A DNA stretch of 64,000 bases, taken from NCBI RefSeq assembly GCF_000321225.1, contig NW_004451517.1, forward strand, positions 1 through 64,000. The letters run 5' to 3'. Shown piece by piece: positions 1 to 10,894 of this stretch. The position numbers and the translations under genes were made by a program. Numbering within the stretch: position 1 is the stretch's first letter; the number at the start of each line of letters is the position of its first letter. A model generated the notes under the pieces. That model was not told the DNA's origin. It did not search any database and saw only the letters and a list, made by a program, of their open reading frames with translations. This stretch comes from Odobenus rosmarus divergens (lineage: Eukaryota > Chordata > Mammalia > Carnivora > Odobenidae).

Positions 1-112
1 AGAGTCCATTGTCTCTAATGGTTCGTCTCCCCCTCCGACTTACTCCCCTTCATTCTTCCCCTCCTGCTATCTTCTTCTTCTTCTTTTTTCTTAACATATA
101 TTGCATTATGTT
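1..112 (-). mobile_element. Carnivore L1 3' UTR fragment, cut by window edge
   Basis: Read on the minus strand this matches positions about 3170-3282 of this window: the ATGCAATATATGTTAAG block, a GAA-rich run, then the junction into the second 3' UTR module. The L1 copy is severely 5'-truncated at about 112 and its poly-A end lies outside the window, so no TSD can be checked. Confidence 0.85.
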
Positions 113-250
113 CATTTAATAGATATTTATAAACCAACTACTATGTACCAGGCACTATGCCAGGCCCTTGAGATATAACAGACTAGAAAAAAAATAACTA
201 TCCTTGTCCTCATGGAGCTAGTGCGGAAGGATAATAGACGAAATAACCCG
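113..250 (-). repeat. L2 3' end, antisense
   Basis: The plus strand reads TTCATTTAATAGATATTTAT, then an ACTATGTACCAGGCACTATG-like core and a block like CCTTGTCCTCATGGAGCTAG. This is the typical reverse complement of the L2 3' terminus. It is diverged, and the right edge is uncertain. Confidence 0.65.
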
Positions 251-559
251 ATCTAGAGCAGGGCAGGTGGCCTTAAGTTTTATGGAGGAGATATGTCAGG
301 AAGGAAGGTAGGAAATACCAGTTTGGAGGGAGGGGTGGTTTTGTAAGTAGTTTGCTCAAGGACGGGGCCTGAGGGCTTGCCTTGGGGGTAGAGGTGGTAA
401 AAAGTAAATATTTAAAAAATTTTGATACTGACAGAGAAATATAGGTTTAAATATGTTTGGTGAAACCTTTAAAGGCAAACAATAATCAGATTTCCAAAGT
501 CTAAGAGGAAGATAGGGGGAACCAGGAAAACTTAATTCAGTAAAAATAAAGGAAAGAAA
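251..559. other. No recognisable feature
   Basis: Moderately AT-rich, mostly purine-rich sequence. It may be further decayed L2, but I see no anchor motif, open frame or structure I can support. Confidence 0.4.
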
Positions 560-1060
560 ACACATAGTAAGCATAAAATGAAATTTGATGGCAAACGTAT
601 GTTACCACACAGGTGGATTTATAGAGACTCTCAGATCTGATTTAAAAAACGAAGCCAAACTGTTACCAAGAGATGTACAATAGAATGACCCAGAGAGGTG
701 AACGATAAAGAGATGAGTGACGATCAACTAGGCATCACAAAGGGAAAAGCAGGTCGGGATGGAAATGCTAAGATTGGGTTGGGTAGAACTGAAGGCCAAA
801 GGCAGTAAACAGGAAAAAGAGAAATATTTTGTATTGATAAAATCTGCAATCCACCAGGGAGACGTACAGGTATGAATCTTAACCCACCAAACATTTCACT
901 GAGTGCAGACGCTAATACAAGATCTTGACAGAGCCAGGATCATGGTAATAACAGGCAGTCCCCTTTCAGAATTCTGTAGATCATGTGGACCAAAACGCAG
1001 ATAAAGAATTTCAGCAACACAATTAACAAGTTTGACTGATTAATTTTGAATACAACTTTG
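560..1060 (+). repeat. Decayed L1 ORF2, endonuclease-side remnant
   Basis: Stretches around 815-900 (a TATTTTGTATTGATAAAA-like block followed by ATCCACCAGGGAGACGTA) and 940-1045 (a GGTAATAACAGGCAG-like block, then TAGATCATGTGGACCAAAA) align in order with the part of mammalian L1 ORF2 that follows the endonuclease core. All frames are broken. It may belong to the same old L1 as 2161-3850. Confidence 0.4.
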
Positions 1061-1159
1061 TCCAAAGGAACAACCCCATTCTTCTCTGCTCATTGAGCAT
1101 TCTCAACGTTAAGTAATGGCTTTGGCTCACTGGTAGATTCTTAGCAACAATGAGCAGAA

Positions 1160-1645
1160 ACCTGGACTCACACAGGGTTAAACCAGGAGGAAAAGCGCGA
1201 GCCCACATGCAGGAGGTCTGGGAAGGGTGGGCACCAGTGTGACAGGGGTCTTCTGCCTCTGCACTCTGCTGTCCTTGACAATACCTCCATCCTAAGGCTA
1301 TGGAGAGGATGAACAACTGAGGCAGAAGCTCCATTGTTCCCATCCACTGGGAAAGAGAGAGGAATTTCTCTTCCATCCATGGAATAAAAGTCGTTCTCTT
1401 TGGTCAGATTTGGACTAACTGATGTCACATACCTGCCCTTGAATCTAAAAAATTTTGCCAAGAGAATGCACAGATTGGCTTAACCCTGGAACCTTGGGCA
1501 AGATGGTTGGAATAATGATTGGCCAAGATCACTCATGACCCACCCCTAGAGCTGTGTGGAGTCAGCTTCCCTATGGGCTGCCTGGGGACAGGGGATCCTG
1601 GGGCAAAACTAGGCTTGGGGTGGGAGGGAGGAAGGGGAGAAGAAA
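1160..1645. repeat. Old interspersed repeat, family not named
   Basis: Contains ATTGGCCAAGATCACTCATG and GACCCACCCCTAGAGCTGTG, a pattern I recognise from a dispersed mammalian repeat with the theme ATTGGCT...GTCAC.TGCCCA. The same theme recurs at 11850-12110. I cannot give the family name with confidence. Confidence 0.4.
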
Positions 1646-1837
1646 GCTTTTAAGAGGAATCTGTGGAGACCATCACTCTGGCCAAGAAGAAAATGTTAAC
1701 AAATTCCAGAAAGGAGATAACTTACAGGCCACTTCCTCTGCCAATAATGTTTTATGGTATTTGTAAGAAAACTAGATTCTGCCCCCCCCTTAACAATGAA
1801 AGTATATACTACATACCATAAAGGGCACAAACATTAA

Positions 1838-2160
1838 ATGTACACCTCAATGAATTTTTGCACATGTAAAACCACCTAGAACCTCCTAAAGATTCCCCAG
1901 TGTTCCCTCCCTGGAGGAAGCTACAGTTCTAACCCATCACCACAGATTAGTTTTTCTGTTCTCGAATCTTACACAAATGCAGTGATGTAGCGCATCGTCT
2001 GCGGTGTCTGGCTTCTTTTGTTCCACAGGAGGTGGGTAACATTCACACATACTGTAGTGTATATCGGTCTCATGATTTAATTCTACATAGTATTCCTTTG
2101 TATGAATTTACTACAACTTAGTGAAATTTTCTTTAGTTGATAGATAATTTCACCGGGAAA
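1838..2160 (-). repeat. Old L1 3' region, antisense
   Basis: The plus strand shows the usual antisense L1M order: a CCTCAATGAATTTTTGCACA-like block, a CAGATTAGTTTTTCTGTT-like block, GTGTCTGGCTTCTTTTGTTC, then TAGTATTCCTTTGTATGAAT. It ends where sense-strand ORF2 sequence begins, so the two are separate insertions or a rearrangement. Confidence 0.6.
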
Positions 2161-2488
2161 TTTTAAACCATACTCCTCTAAATAATTTTTAGATCAAGGA
2201 GGAAATAAATCCTTAAATATTAGCTCTTTTAAATATTCTTATATTGTAACAACAACTTGGATGTAGCCAAAGCTATATTCAGAGGAAAATCCATAGCCTA
2301 AAATACTTTAGTATTAAAAAAAAAAAATGAGTGGATATGAATGAACCGACAATTCAACCAAATAATATAGGAAGGAAACAACATAAATAAACCAAGAAAC
2401 AGAAGGTTCTTAGAGATTAAAGCAGAAATTAAGAAAAATAGTAAAGTTGATAAATAGTTGGTTATTTCAAAAAGACTAATAAAATAGA

Positions 2489-2683
2489 GGGGCGCCTGGG
2501 TGGCTCAGCCGTTAAGCCTGCCTTCAGCTCAGGTCATGATCCCAGGGTCCTGGGATCGAGCCCTGCATTGGGCTCTCCCCTCAGCGGGAGGCCTGCTTCT
2601 CCCTCTCCCACTCTCCCTGCTTGTGTTCCCTCTCTCGCTGTCTCTCTGTCAAATAAATAAAATCTTTAAAAAACAAAACAAAA
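2489..2683 (+). mobile_element. CAN SINE (tRNA-Lys-derived), sense
   Basis: Starts with GGGGCGCCTGGGTGGCTCAG, carries a CT-rich stretch and ends in CAAATAAATAAAATCTTT with an A/C tail. The TSD is 21 bp at 2468-2488 and 2684-2704, with a single C/T difference in the middle. The head carries the internal Pol III A-box region. Confidence 0.97.
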
Positions 2684-2745
2684 CAAAAAGATTAATAAAA
2701 TAGACACCACCTCATAAACTTGTGTTATAAAAAGAGTAAGACAAA

Positions 2746-3475
2746 ATGTAGGGATCCGAAGGGGTACGTGCACCCCAATGTTTATAGCAGCAATGTCCAC
2801 AATAGCCAAACTGTGGAAAGAGCCAAGATGTCCATCGACAGATGAATGGATAAAGAAGATGTGGTATATATACACAATGGAATATTATGCAGCCATCAAA
2901 AGGAATGAGATCTTGCCATTTGCAACGACGTGGTTGGAACTGGAGGGTGTTATGCTGAGTGAAATAAGTCAGTCAGAGAAAGACATGTATCGTATGACCT
3001 CACTGATATGAGGAATTCTTAATCTCAGGAAACAAACTGAGGGTTGCTGGAGTGGTGGGGGGTGGGAGGGATGGGGTGGCTGGGTGATAGACATTGGGGA
3101 GGGTATGTGCTATGGTGAGCGCTGTGAATTGTGCAAGACTGATGAATCACAGATCTGTACTTCTGAAACAAATAATGCAATATATGTTAAGAAAAAAAAA
3201 GAAGAAGAAGAAGAAGATAGCAGGAGGGGAAGAATGAAGGGGAGTAAGTCGGAGGGTGAGATGAACCATGAGAGTCAATGGACTCTGAAAAACAAACTGA
3301 GGGTTCTAGAGGGGAGGCGGGTGGGGGGATGGGTTAGCCTGGTGATGGGTATTAAAGAGGGCACATTCTGCGTGGAGCACTGGGTGTTATGCACAAACAA
3401 TGAATCATGGAACACTGCATCAAAAGCTAATGATGTAATGTATGGTGGTTAACATAACAAAAAAAATATGGAAAA
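2746..3475 (+). mobile_element. 5'-truncated carnivore L1 with doubled 3' UTR
   Basis: Bounded by an identical 17-bp TSD at 2729-2745 and 3476-3492. It holds the last part of ORF2 (about 2778-3011), then two related 3' UTR modules in tandem (about 3012-3214 and 3215-3475), each with an AAACAAACTGAGGGTT core, a TGATGAATCA or CAATGAATCA block and an A-rich end. The internal A-run and GAA repeat near 3188-3216 separates the modules. Confidence 0.9.
2778..3011 (+). pseudogene. L1 ORF2p C-terminal remnant
   Basis: An open stretch of about 77 codons encodes the end of L1 ORF2p, including the WYIYTMEYYAAIK motif and the [19 protein letters not shown] tail, and stops at the usual ORF2 end. It lacks the endonuclease and reverse transcriptase domains and cannot be functional. 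The codons shown are original; the absent N-terminal part was lost by 5' truncation at insertion. Confidence 0.85.
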
Positions 3476-3850
3476 AAAAAGAGTAAGACAAATATTTGCA
3501 ACATAAATAAAGAGAAAGGATATATGGTCCAGATATAAACAAGATTTTAAATATTATAAGCAAATATTTCAAAATTTAGTGAAATATTAAATCACTTTCT
3601 TAAATAGTATATAAGTATATAAAATTGACACAAAAAGACTTAAAAAATCCCTACACAGAACAACCATAGGGGCAATTCAAAAGCATGTCAAAGATCTATC
3701 ATAAAAAATACTTTAAGTGAATTTGATTTTATATGGGTTCAAGCTAATCTTCGAAGAAGGGATAATTCCATTTAAACTTCATCAGACTGTTGAAAAAGAG
3801 CAAAATCTTCTCAATTAATTTTATGAGGCTGGTAAACTCTGCACACCCCA

Positions 3851-4759
3851 CTTTGATAAATTGGCTCACAAACAAAGCCACACAGGGCAAGGGAGGACCA
3901 CTTGGCACTGGGTTCTGGCCCAGGTATCACCACTTGGAAATATGGGCTCTGATTGGAAGCATCTGGTTTTTCAAAGAAGGCCAACAATCAAATGTTTGTG
4001 TTTAATTTTCCAATTTTTCTGTGTTGGCAACAAATGCATTTTTTTTAACACCTAATATGGACTAAATCAAATCTCCTGACTGGCTTTGTATACCATTTTG
4101 CAACCTTTATTCAAATGGCCTTGGACCCATGATTTGAAGCAGGGAGCCCAAGGAGGCTGCTCCTTACTGTCCCCTTCAGTTTCTCTGAAAAGAAACCCTA
4201 ATTCTGCACTGTTTAGTAGGGATATAATGTGAGCCACATGTATAATTTTATATTTTCTAACAAAAAAAGACATGAAAAACTCACTAAAAATAGAAACAGA
4301 TGAAATTAATTTTTAAAATGTTTTATGTATATCCAAAATGTATCATTTCAGCATGTAAAAATAGAAAAATTATTGGTGAGATATTTTGCCTTCTTTTTGT
4401 TTTGTTTTAATTCTTGAAAATCCAGTGTATGTATTTTATACTTACGGGGTATTTCAATTTAGCCACTAAGTTCTTGTCAAAAATAGTTGATCTGTATTTA
4501 GATTTTATAAAGTTTACAATTGAAAAAACTAGACTCCCATATCTAAATTATTCCAAACATGCCAAAAAGCTTTCCAATAACTAAATTGTGCATAAAAGTC
4601 ATTTTCCCTTAATATTTGCATCTCCATTTACAAAACTGGACCATCTTTTTAAAAAGCGATTTGACTTTGAAGCAAAAGCATATGAGTTTTAAAACTGTTG
4701 GAGGTAAGTAAATTTACTAACTTCTGTGCTAACTCAAAGTTATCAACACTGAAGGCAAT
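3851..4759. other. AT-rich, no firm feature
   Basis: No open frame of note. On the minus strand the sequence continues from the hAT-like remnant at 4760-5575 and may be its decayed 3' part, but I could not align it to a transposase dimerisation domain. Confidence 0.35.
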
Positions 4760-5575
4760 AAAAGCATCCCTTCAATGGAAAAGCAACTTTAAATTTATCA
4801 TTATCAACAAAGAGCTCTTCCAATTTTTCTTATAGCTTTTTGTAGCCAATTTACATAATGCTGTCAATTGCGATTAAAATCTCCTGTGTATTGATTCATG
4901 CTGGAGAAATATGAGAGTCACTGTTATTGATTTGGATTATGAAAGGTTTAAATCTCAGCATAAATTCTTGTACCTGTCTAGCGAGGTCACCAATAAACTT
5001 TTCTTTTTTTGGAGCTTATAGTTTAGCTCTTTCTCATGTTGTATGATAACAATGAGAAAACTTTAAATCAAACCACCGTTTTTTTTTGTTTGTTTGTTTT
5101 TGGTCTTCGATTATTGAATATTTGGCAAGTATATCTTTTGTTTCAAAGAAATCTTGAATTGGAATTAACACTACAGCAAATCTTTGTAAAACTCATGACT
5201 CGACAAACAAGCAAAGGACACAAGATCATTAAATTTATTGTCTTCTTTCTGAGTTCTATAAACTGTTGATGATTCATAGAATTTGCACATAAATACTAAA
5301 TGACTTTAACTCTTGAATCCATGACACTTTTCAGAGTCATCTCCAGAAAACGGAATGCAAATATTTTATGTGTATCACAGAGTGGAACAGAACATGAAAG
5401 GAAACATCAGTCTCAGGTTTTAAAATTCCAGTAAATCTGAATTTTTTATCTAACAAAGCTGAAGCATCATCTGTCGTCATAGAAACTAATTTTGTTATTT
5501 CTAGCTGAAATTCTTTTTTGACAGATGTAGAAAATGCAAAAGTATCTATGCCAAGAGTTCGATGTTTTTAAAACT
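4760..5575 (-). pseudogene. hAT-superfamily transposase remnant
   Basis: Minus-strand translation near 5395-5555 gives ITKLVSMTTDDASALL, then a KKFRFTGILK block and a FHSVIH block. These match the DGAPAMVGK...GF..LLK...HC.IH core of hAT transposases and of their domesticated relatives (GTF2IRD2, ZBED and FAM200 types). Further along, near 5240-5330, NHQQFIELRKKT matches the NHRQF motif, and near 5010-5040 ELNYKLQKK matches the LNLKLQ segment. Stops and frame shifts occur between the blocks, so it is dead. Whether it came from a transposon or from a copied domesticated gene cannot be told here. Confidence 0.6.
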
Positions 5576-5584
5576 AAGATAATT

Positions 5585-7775
5585 CTTTAGAGCAATTTTA
5601 AGTTCACATTTACACACCTCACCCCCCTCTCCCAGCCTTCTCCATTAGCAATATCCCCCACTAGAAGGGCACTTTTGTTACAATAGGGTGAACCTATACT
5701 GACACATCAAAATCACCCACAGTCTGTAATTTACCTTACGGTTCATTCTTGGTGCTGTACATTCTTATGGATTCTATGGGTTTGTCTATGAGTATGACAT
5801 GTGTCCATCCTTATGGTATGCCTTGAAAATCCTCTGTGTTCTGCTTTCATCCCTCACCGCAAATGCCCCCCAATCCCAGACACATATTAATCTTTTAACT
5901 ATCTCCATAGTTTTGCCTTTTTCAGAAAGTCATAAAGTTAGAATCATACAGGATGTAGCCTTTTCAGATTGGCTTCTTTCACTTAGTAATATGCGTTTAC
6001 TAGTCCTCCACATCTTTTCTTGGCTTGATAGCTCATTTCCTTTTAGACTTGAATAATATTCCATTGTCTGGATGGACCACAGCTTGTTTACCCACTCACC
6101 TACTGAAGGACATCTTGGTTGCTTCCAAATTTTGCCAATGATGAATAAAGCTGCTATAAATATCCATGTGTAGATTTTTGTGTAGATTTAAGTTTTCTAA
6201 TCTTTTGGGTAAATAGAAGGAGTATGAGTGCTGGTTTGTATGGTAAAGTATGTTTAGATTTGTAAGAAATCATCAAACTGTCTTCCGGAGTGGCTGCGCC
6301 ATTTTGCATTCCCGGCGGCAGGAATGAACTCTTGCTGCTCCACATCCTCGCCAGCGTCTGGTGTCGTCAACACTCTGGATTTTGGCCCTTCTCAGAGGTG
6401 TGTGGTGCTATCTCATCGTTTTAATTTGCTTTTCCCTGATGACCTATGATGTGGAGCATCTTTTCTTGTGCTTATTTGTCACCTGTACATCTTCTTTGGT
6501 GAGGGGTCTGTTCAGGTGTTTGGACCATTTTTAAATTGAGTTGTTTGTTTTCTTATTGTTGAGTTTTAAGAGCTTTTTGCATGCTTTGGATAACAGTCTG
6601 TATCAGGTATGTCATTTGCAAATATTTTCTCCCTGTCTGTGGCTTGTTTCCTCATTCCCTTGGCATTGTCTTTCACAGAGCAAAGGTTTTTAATTTTAAT
6701 GAAATCTCGCTGATTCGTTATTTCTGTCATGGATGGTGCCTTTGGTGTTCTATCTACAAAGCCACCGCCAAATTCAATGGCATCTAGGCGTTCTCCTATG
6801 TTAGCTTCCTGGGATTTTATAAGTTTTCAGTTTGCATTTAGGTCTATGATCTTGAGTTAATTTTTGGGATGGGTATAAGGTCTGTGTCTAGATACTTTTT
6901 TTTTTTTTTGGCATGTGGATGTCCAGTTGTTTCAACCCTATTTATTGAGAGCTTATCTTTGCTCCATAGTATTGCTTTTGATATTTTGTCAAAGGTCAGT
7001 TGACTAGAGTTATGGGGGTGAATTTCTGGGATCTCTGTTTTGTTCCATTGATCTGTTTGTCTATTACTTCATCTATATCACAGTGTCTTGATTATTGTAG
7101 CTTTTTAGTAAGTCTTGGAATCAGGTAGTATCAGTCTACCAACTTCGTTCTTCTTCCAGATTGTGGTGGCTGTTCTGGGTCTTTTTCCTCTCCATGTGCA
7201 CTTTAGAATCAGTTTGTCCATATTCACAAAATGACTTGCTGGGATTTTGATTGGGATTGCATCAGTAGGTCAAGTTTGGAAGAACTCTTGACAATATTGA
7301 GTCTTCCTAACCATCCACAAGGAGCACGCTCCATTTATTTAGCTCTTCTTTGATTTTCTTCATCAGAGTTTGGTGGTTTTCCTCATCTAGATCTTGAACA
7401 TATTTGGTGAAATTTCTACCGAAGTATTTCATTTTGGGGGGTGCTAATGTAAATGGTATTGTGTTTTTAACTTCAAATTCCACTTGCTCGTTGCTGGTGT
7501 ATAAGAAAGGGATTGAGCGTTACATATTAATCTGTATCCAGAAAACCTGATATAATTGCTATTAGTACCAGTTTTTTTTTTTTATCGGCTCTTTCAGAGT
7601 TTTTGCATAGACAATCATGTCATCTCTGAACAAAGACAGTGTTATTTTTTTTCCTTCCCAATCCCTATACCTTTTGTTTCCTCTTCTTGTCCTTATTGCA
7701 TTAGCTGAGACTTCCAATCTTTGATATTTTTAGAAAGGTTTTGAATTCTATAGTCAACTGCTTGCTGGTTTAATT
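5585..7775 (-). repeat. Old L1 (ORF2 to 3' UTR), antisense
   Basis: The plus strand runs through the antisense L1 order: ATAGTTTTGCCTTTTTCAGA, TAATATTCCATTGTCTGGAT, the CACATCCTCGCCAGCGTCTG block, TTTGCAAATATTTTCTCCCT, TTTTGTTCCATTGATCTGTT, GATTGGGATTGCATCAGTAG and the AATCATGTCATCTCTGAACA block. It spans from the 3' UTR back to the middle of ORF2 and is riddled with indels. T-runs at 6898-6909 and 7571-7582 are later expansions. Confidence 0.85.
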
Positions 7776-8566
7776 GAAGATCTTATCCTTTTGGCAACAT
7801 ATCTTTTTTAATGTTTTCCCCATATCCTAACAATTTTTTTTAACTGACACAATAATTTTAAAAAATCATTTCTCCATCTAAAAATGGTTTCCTTCTTCTG
7901 TGCAAGTATTTGGGTCATTTTATAGCTGGCCAGAGTTGCAAGCTCAGATCCTGTTAAAGTTCATTAAATGTTTTTTGTTTAGAAATTTTATTTCTTTCTG
8001 ATTCTAGTTGGTTTTTGTTGATACTTTTTGACTGTTGGGAGGAAATTTCTTTTCAAATCCTTTATGTGTTTGCTAAAAGTGTCTGTTACTATCGTCCATT
8101 TTATTATCTTTTACCTAACAAACAAAAAACTTTTTCCCTTGCTAAATCAAATTGCAATTACCATTCATCCCGAAATTTGTGACATCTCACATTGTCTTTA
8201 TGGTTTCCATGTCTACTTGATTCTGCATCAGTAGGGATTCCTCCATTTTTAAACCTAAAAATCTGTTCATGCTTATTTTTTAACTAGAAAAATAACAATT
8301 ATATTAAAATTAAAATAACAAGAAATTCCATTTAAGTACATACATATCATGGTAATTTGTGCTATCTGCATAAAATATTTAGATAAAAATATTACAGTAT
8401 TACATTTGTGTGTAGAAAAATAATCATCCCAACTGAATCCATGCATTGATACCACCTAGGTGCATGATGTGTTTACGTGCAATATTCGAAATCGTGCACT
8501 TGCCCAACACCTGCACAATGCTCCAATAGCATCCGATGGGAGGGAAAGGTTAATGCAAACTGTACT
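7776..8566. other. AT-rich, no firm feature
   Basis: I see no repeat anchor I can name and no credible coding frame. The first 250 bases may be further decayed antisense L1. Confidence 0.35.
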
Positions 8567-9066
8567 GTGGTAGTCGGAATAGGGTGCCCCAAAGATGTCC
8601 GTATCTTAGTCCCTGGAGCCTGTGCATATATCACCTAACATGGCAAAAGGGAAGTAAGGTAACAGATGCAATGAAGGTTGCTGATCAGCTGACCTTGAAA
8701 TGAGGAGTCAGTCTGTTCTGGATTAATCAGTGTGGGCCCAATGAAGTGAAAATTTTCCTTAAAAGGAAAGAACCATTTGTGGCCAGAGGGAGCCAGGACC
8801 ATGGAAGCAGAATCAGAAGGATCCAACACAGAGGAAGATGGAACCAAGAATGTGGGTGGCCTCTGGAAGGTGGAAAAGCAAGCAAAGGGATCCTCCTCTA
8901 GAGCCTTCAGGAAGGAATACAGTCCCGTGGACATCCTGATGGTAGCCTGCTAAGACCCACGTCAGACTTCTGATCTCCAGAACTTCGAGAGCAAACATCA
9001 GTATTATTTTTAAGCTACAAAATTTCTGGTGATTTATCATGGCAGCAATAGGAAACAAATACGATA
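8567..9066 (+). repeat. MLT1-type LTR (ERVL-MaLR)
   Basis: Full-length order is present: CCCCAAAGATGTCCGTATCT, CCTGGAGCCTGTGCATAT, ATGGCAAAAGGGAAGTAAG, a GATTAATCAGTGTGGGCCCA block, GGTGGCCTCTGGAAGGTGGA, a CTTCTGATCTCCAGAACTTC block and the terminal GCAGCAATAGGAAACAAATA. It is an old solo LTR without internal retroviral sequence. Confidence 0.8.
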
Positions 9067-10027
9067 GATCCACAAAACAACAAAGTCTTACAGAAACATA
9101 TTTTACTGTTCACTTTTCACATTCGAGTTTATTAAAATTAAATAAAATAGAAAAATTCAGTTCTCCAGTTGCACCTTCCACTTTGCAAGTGCTCAAAGAC
9201 CAGGTGTCCCTAGTCGCCACTGAACTGGGTGGTCCAGGTCTCGGTGGTTGGAAGCGCTGAAGAGGGAGGGCGGGGGTGCGTGGGACCCTATTTGCCATCG
9301 CCAGTAAACCGTCTGGGGGCAGCTGACTTGTGTTTTGACTGAGCAAGCTCTGAGAATGTGATTTAAATTTCAAGCTCTGTTTCAGGGTTGTGTTTGGAGA
9401 CGCCTATATTTTAGATGGCCTGCTGGCTGGTGAGGGGAGATCATCTTAAAAGAAACTTACATCTTTTGTTTTGGGGACTCAGATCCAAGATACAGCTTGT
9501 GATTGCTGAATAAGCATTTGAGCTCCAGGATTTCCCATGAACTTTTCCAGGGCCTGACTCTGCTCCAAGCAGGATGTTTGGAAAGGCTGGTGAGCCACAC
9601 TATTTAACTATTGGTTTTGATTTCCATCTCCTCTTGGGGCATAGCTAGCTAGAGAGGAAGCCCATCTCCAGCCCCGACCCAGTGCAAGCACAAGCCGGGG
9701 GTGGAGTCTGGGGGCGGGAGGAAGGGGTTGAGTTGAAACAGCTGCAGGGCTCATAGAAACTAGGGATTGCCAAAAATGAGCAAAGAGAGGCTTTGGGCAG
9801 GGGACAAGCAGGGGAGAGGGAATGAGTCAGGGCCAGCTGGGGGTTTGCTGCTTGCTTCTGCGATCAAAGAAAACACCCAAGGGCCTGCTTAGAGCTTGAG
9901 GGGATGGGGGTCATGGCCAGGGAGGGGTGGGGGGCATGGGCTCTTGGGAGTTTGTGGAGCAAACACAATTTCAGCGCTATTTCTGAAGTTCATCCCAGCA
10001 AAGACTGCAGTGTCTCAGGGATCTTTT
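9067..10027. other. Single-copy, no gene recognised
   Basis: GC content rises here, and G-rich runs occur near 9695-9732 and 9899-9940. Open frames are short and overlap on opposite strands. I see no repeat I can name. Confidence 0.4.
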
Positions 10028-10205
10028 GTCTTCTCTGCCCTCCCCTCCTCCCCCATCGTTCCTCTCTCCCTCTCCCCCCCTTCTCCCTTCCCTCCCTGCC
10101 TCCTGAATGTTCCTTCCTCAAAGCCACCACCCCTCCCTTCAGGTCTCTCAGCTTCTTTCCCTTTCTTTTGCCCTTCTGCATTTCTACTCCCTCTCTTTCT
10201 CTTCT
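10028..10205. repeat. Pyrimidine-rich tract
   Basis: About 180 bases of almost pure C/T (imperfect TCCC/CTTC units) on the plus strand. The overlapping open frames rich in Pro, Ser, Leu and Phe are by-products of this composition. Confidence 0.8.
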
Positions 10206-10297
10206 CTGTGACCCCAGGCGTTGCCTCCTGGCGAAATGGCTAAACCAGGAGTGAGGGTCCCACTCACGTCTACTTTTTACTTAAAAATTTAATGACT

Positions 10298-10482
10298 GGG
10301 GCGCCTGGGTGGCTCAGTTGGTTAAGCGACTGCCTTCGGCTCAGGTCATGATCCTGGAGTCCCGGGATCGAGTCCCGCATCGGGCTCCCTGCTCAGTGGG
10401 GAGTCTGCTTCTCCCTCTGACCCTCCCCCCTCTCATGCTCTCTATCTCTCTCTCATTCTCTCTCTCAAATAAATAAATCTTT
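10298..10482 (+). mobile_element. CAN SINE, sense
   Basis: Begins GGGGCGCCTGGGTGGCTCAG, has (CT)n runs and ends AAATAAATAAATCTTTAAA. A TSD of about 15 bp ending in TTAATGACT lies at about 10283-10297 and 10483-10499. Confidence 0.97.
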
Positions 10483-10489
10483 AAAAAAA

Positions 10490-10890
10490 GTTAATGACTT
10501 GACCTTTTTCACCATGAAGCAACATGTTTAGTGAAAGCATCTGAAAAAAAAAAAAACATAAAAGGAAAATAGACGCCACCTGTAATTGATCTAATTAGAG
10601 GAAAACACTATCAAAATCATGGTATATTTCTTTGACACCTTTGTCGTGTGTGTGTGTGTGTGTGCGTGTGTGTGAAGTGTGGTTACAAATATGGAGGTCT
10701 TTGGGTAGTTTTACAGCCCCTCTTTTTGCATGTGATATTGTATCACAGACATTCTGTCACATTAGTAAGAGTTTTAAAAAAATAAATTGTTGATGGCTGA
10801 ATAGTTTTCTAGTGTACAGATATGCTATCATTGACCTGTTTATATGGCTTCTAGTTATTATTGTTTTTTTCCCCCCCAGAGATCGCTAGT
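10490..10890 (-). repeat. Old LINE (probably L1M) 3' region, antisense, with (GT)n
   Basis: The blocks CATGTGATATTGTATCACAG, TTGTTGATGGCTGAATAG and GGCTTCTAGTTATTATTGTT are in the order seen in antisense old L1 3' ends. Divergence is high. Confidence 0.4.
10645..10674 (+). repeat. (GT)n microsatellite
   Basis: About 15 GT units with one C interruption, a likely length-polymorphic locus. Confidence 0.95.
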
Positions 10891-10894
10891 TGCC

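Larger units (their letters stand above)
2161..3850 (+). repeat. Old L1 ORF2 (RT region), interrupted by two later insertions
   Basis: Pieces at 2161-2467, 2705-2745 and 3493-3850 follow L1 ORF2 order: an AGGAGGAAATAAAT block, a GCTATATTCAGAGGAAAAT block, a TTGGTTATTTCAAAAAGACT block and finally TTAATTTTATGAGGCTGG. Removing the SINE at 2489-2683 and the L1 at 2746-3475 restores co-linearity, so this L1 is older than both. No frame is open across it. Confidence 0.65.

Noticed and set aside
2489..2570. tRNA-Lys-like sequence considered as a tRNA gene
   Set aside because: It is the head of a CAN SINE with TSDs; the same holds for the other eleven SINE copies.
8567..9066. Possible retroviral gene near an LTR
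   Set aside because: No internal retroviral sequence is adjacent; it is a solo MaLR LTR, and the two frames on its minus strand are chance.
10028..10254. Proline/serine-rich frames of about 115 codons in two phases
   Set aside because: By-product of a pyrimidine-rich tract; both phases are open at once, as expected from composition.
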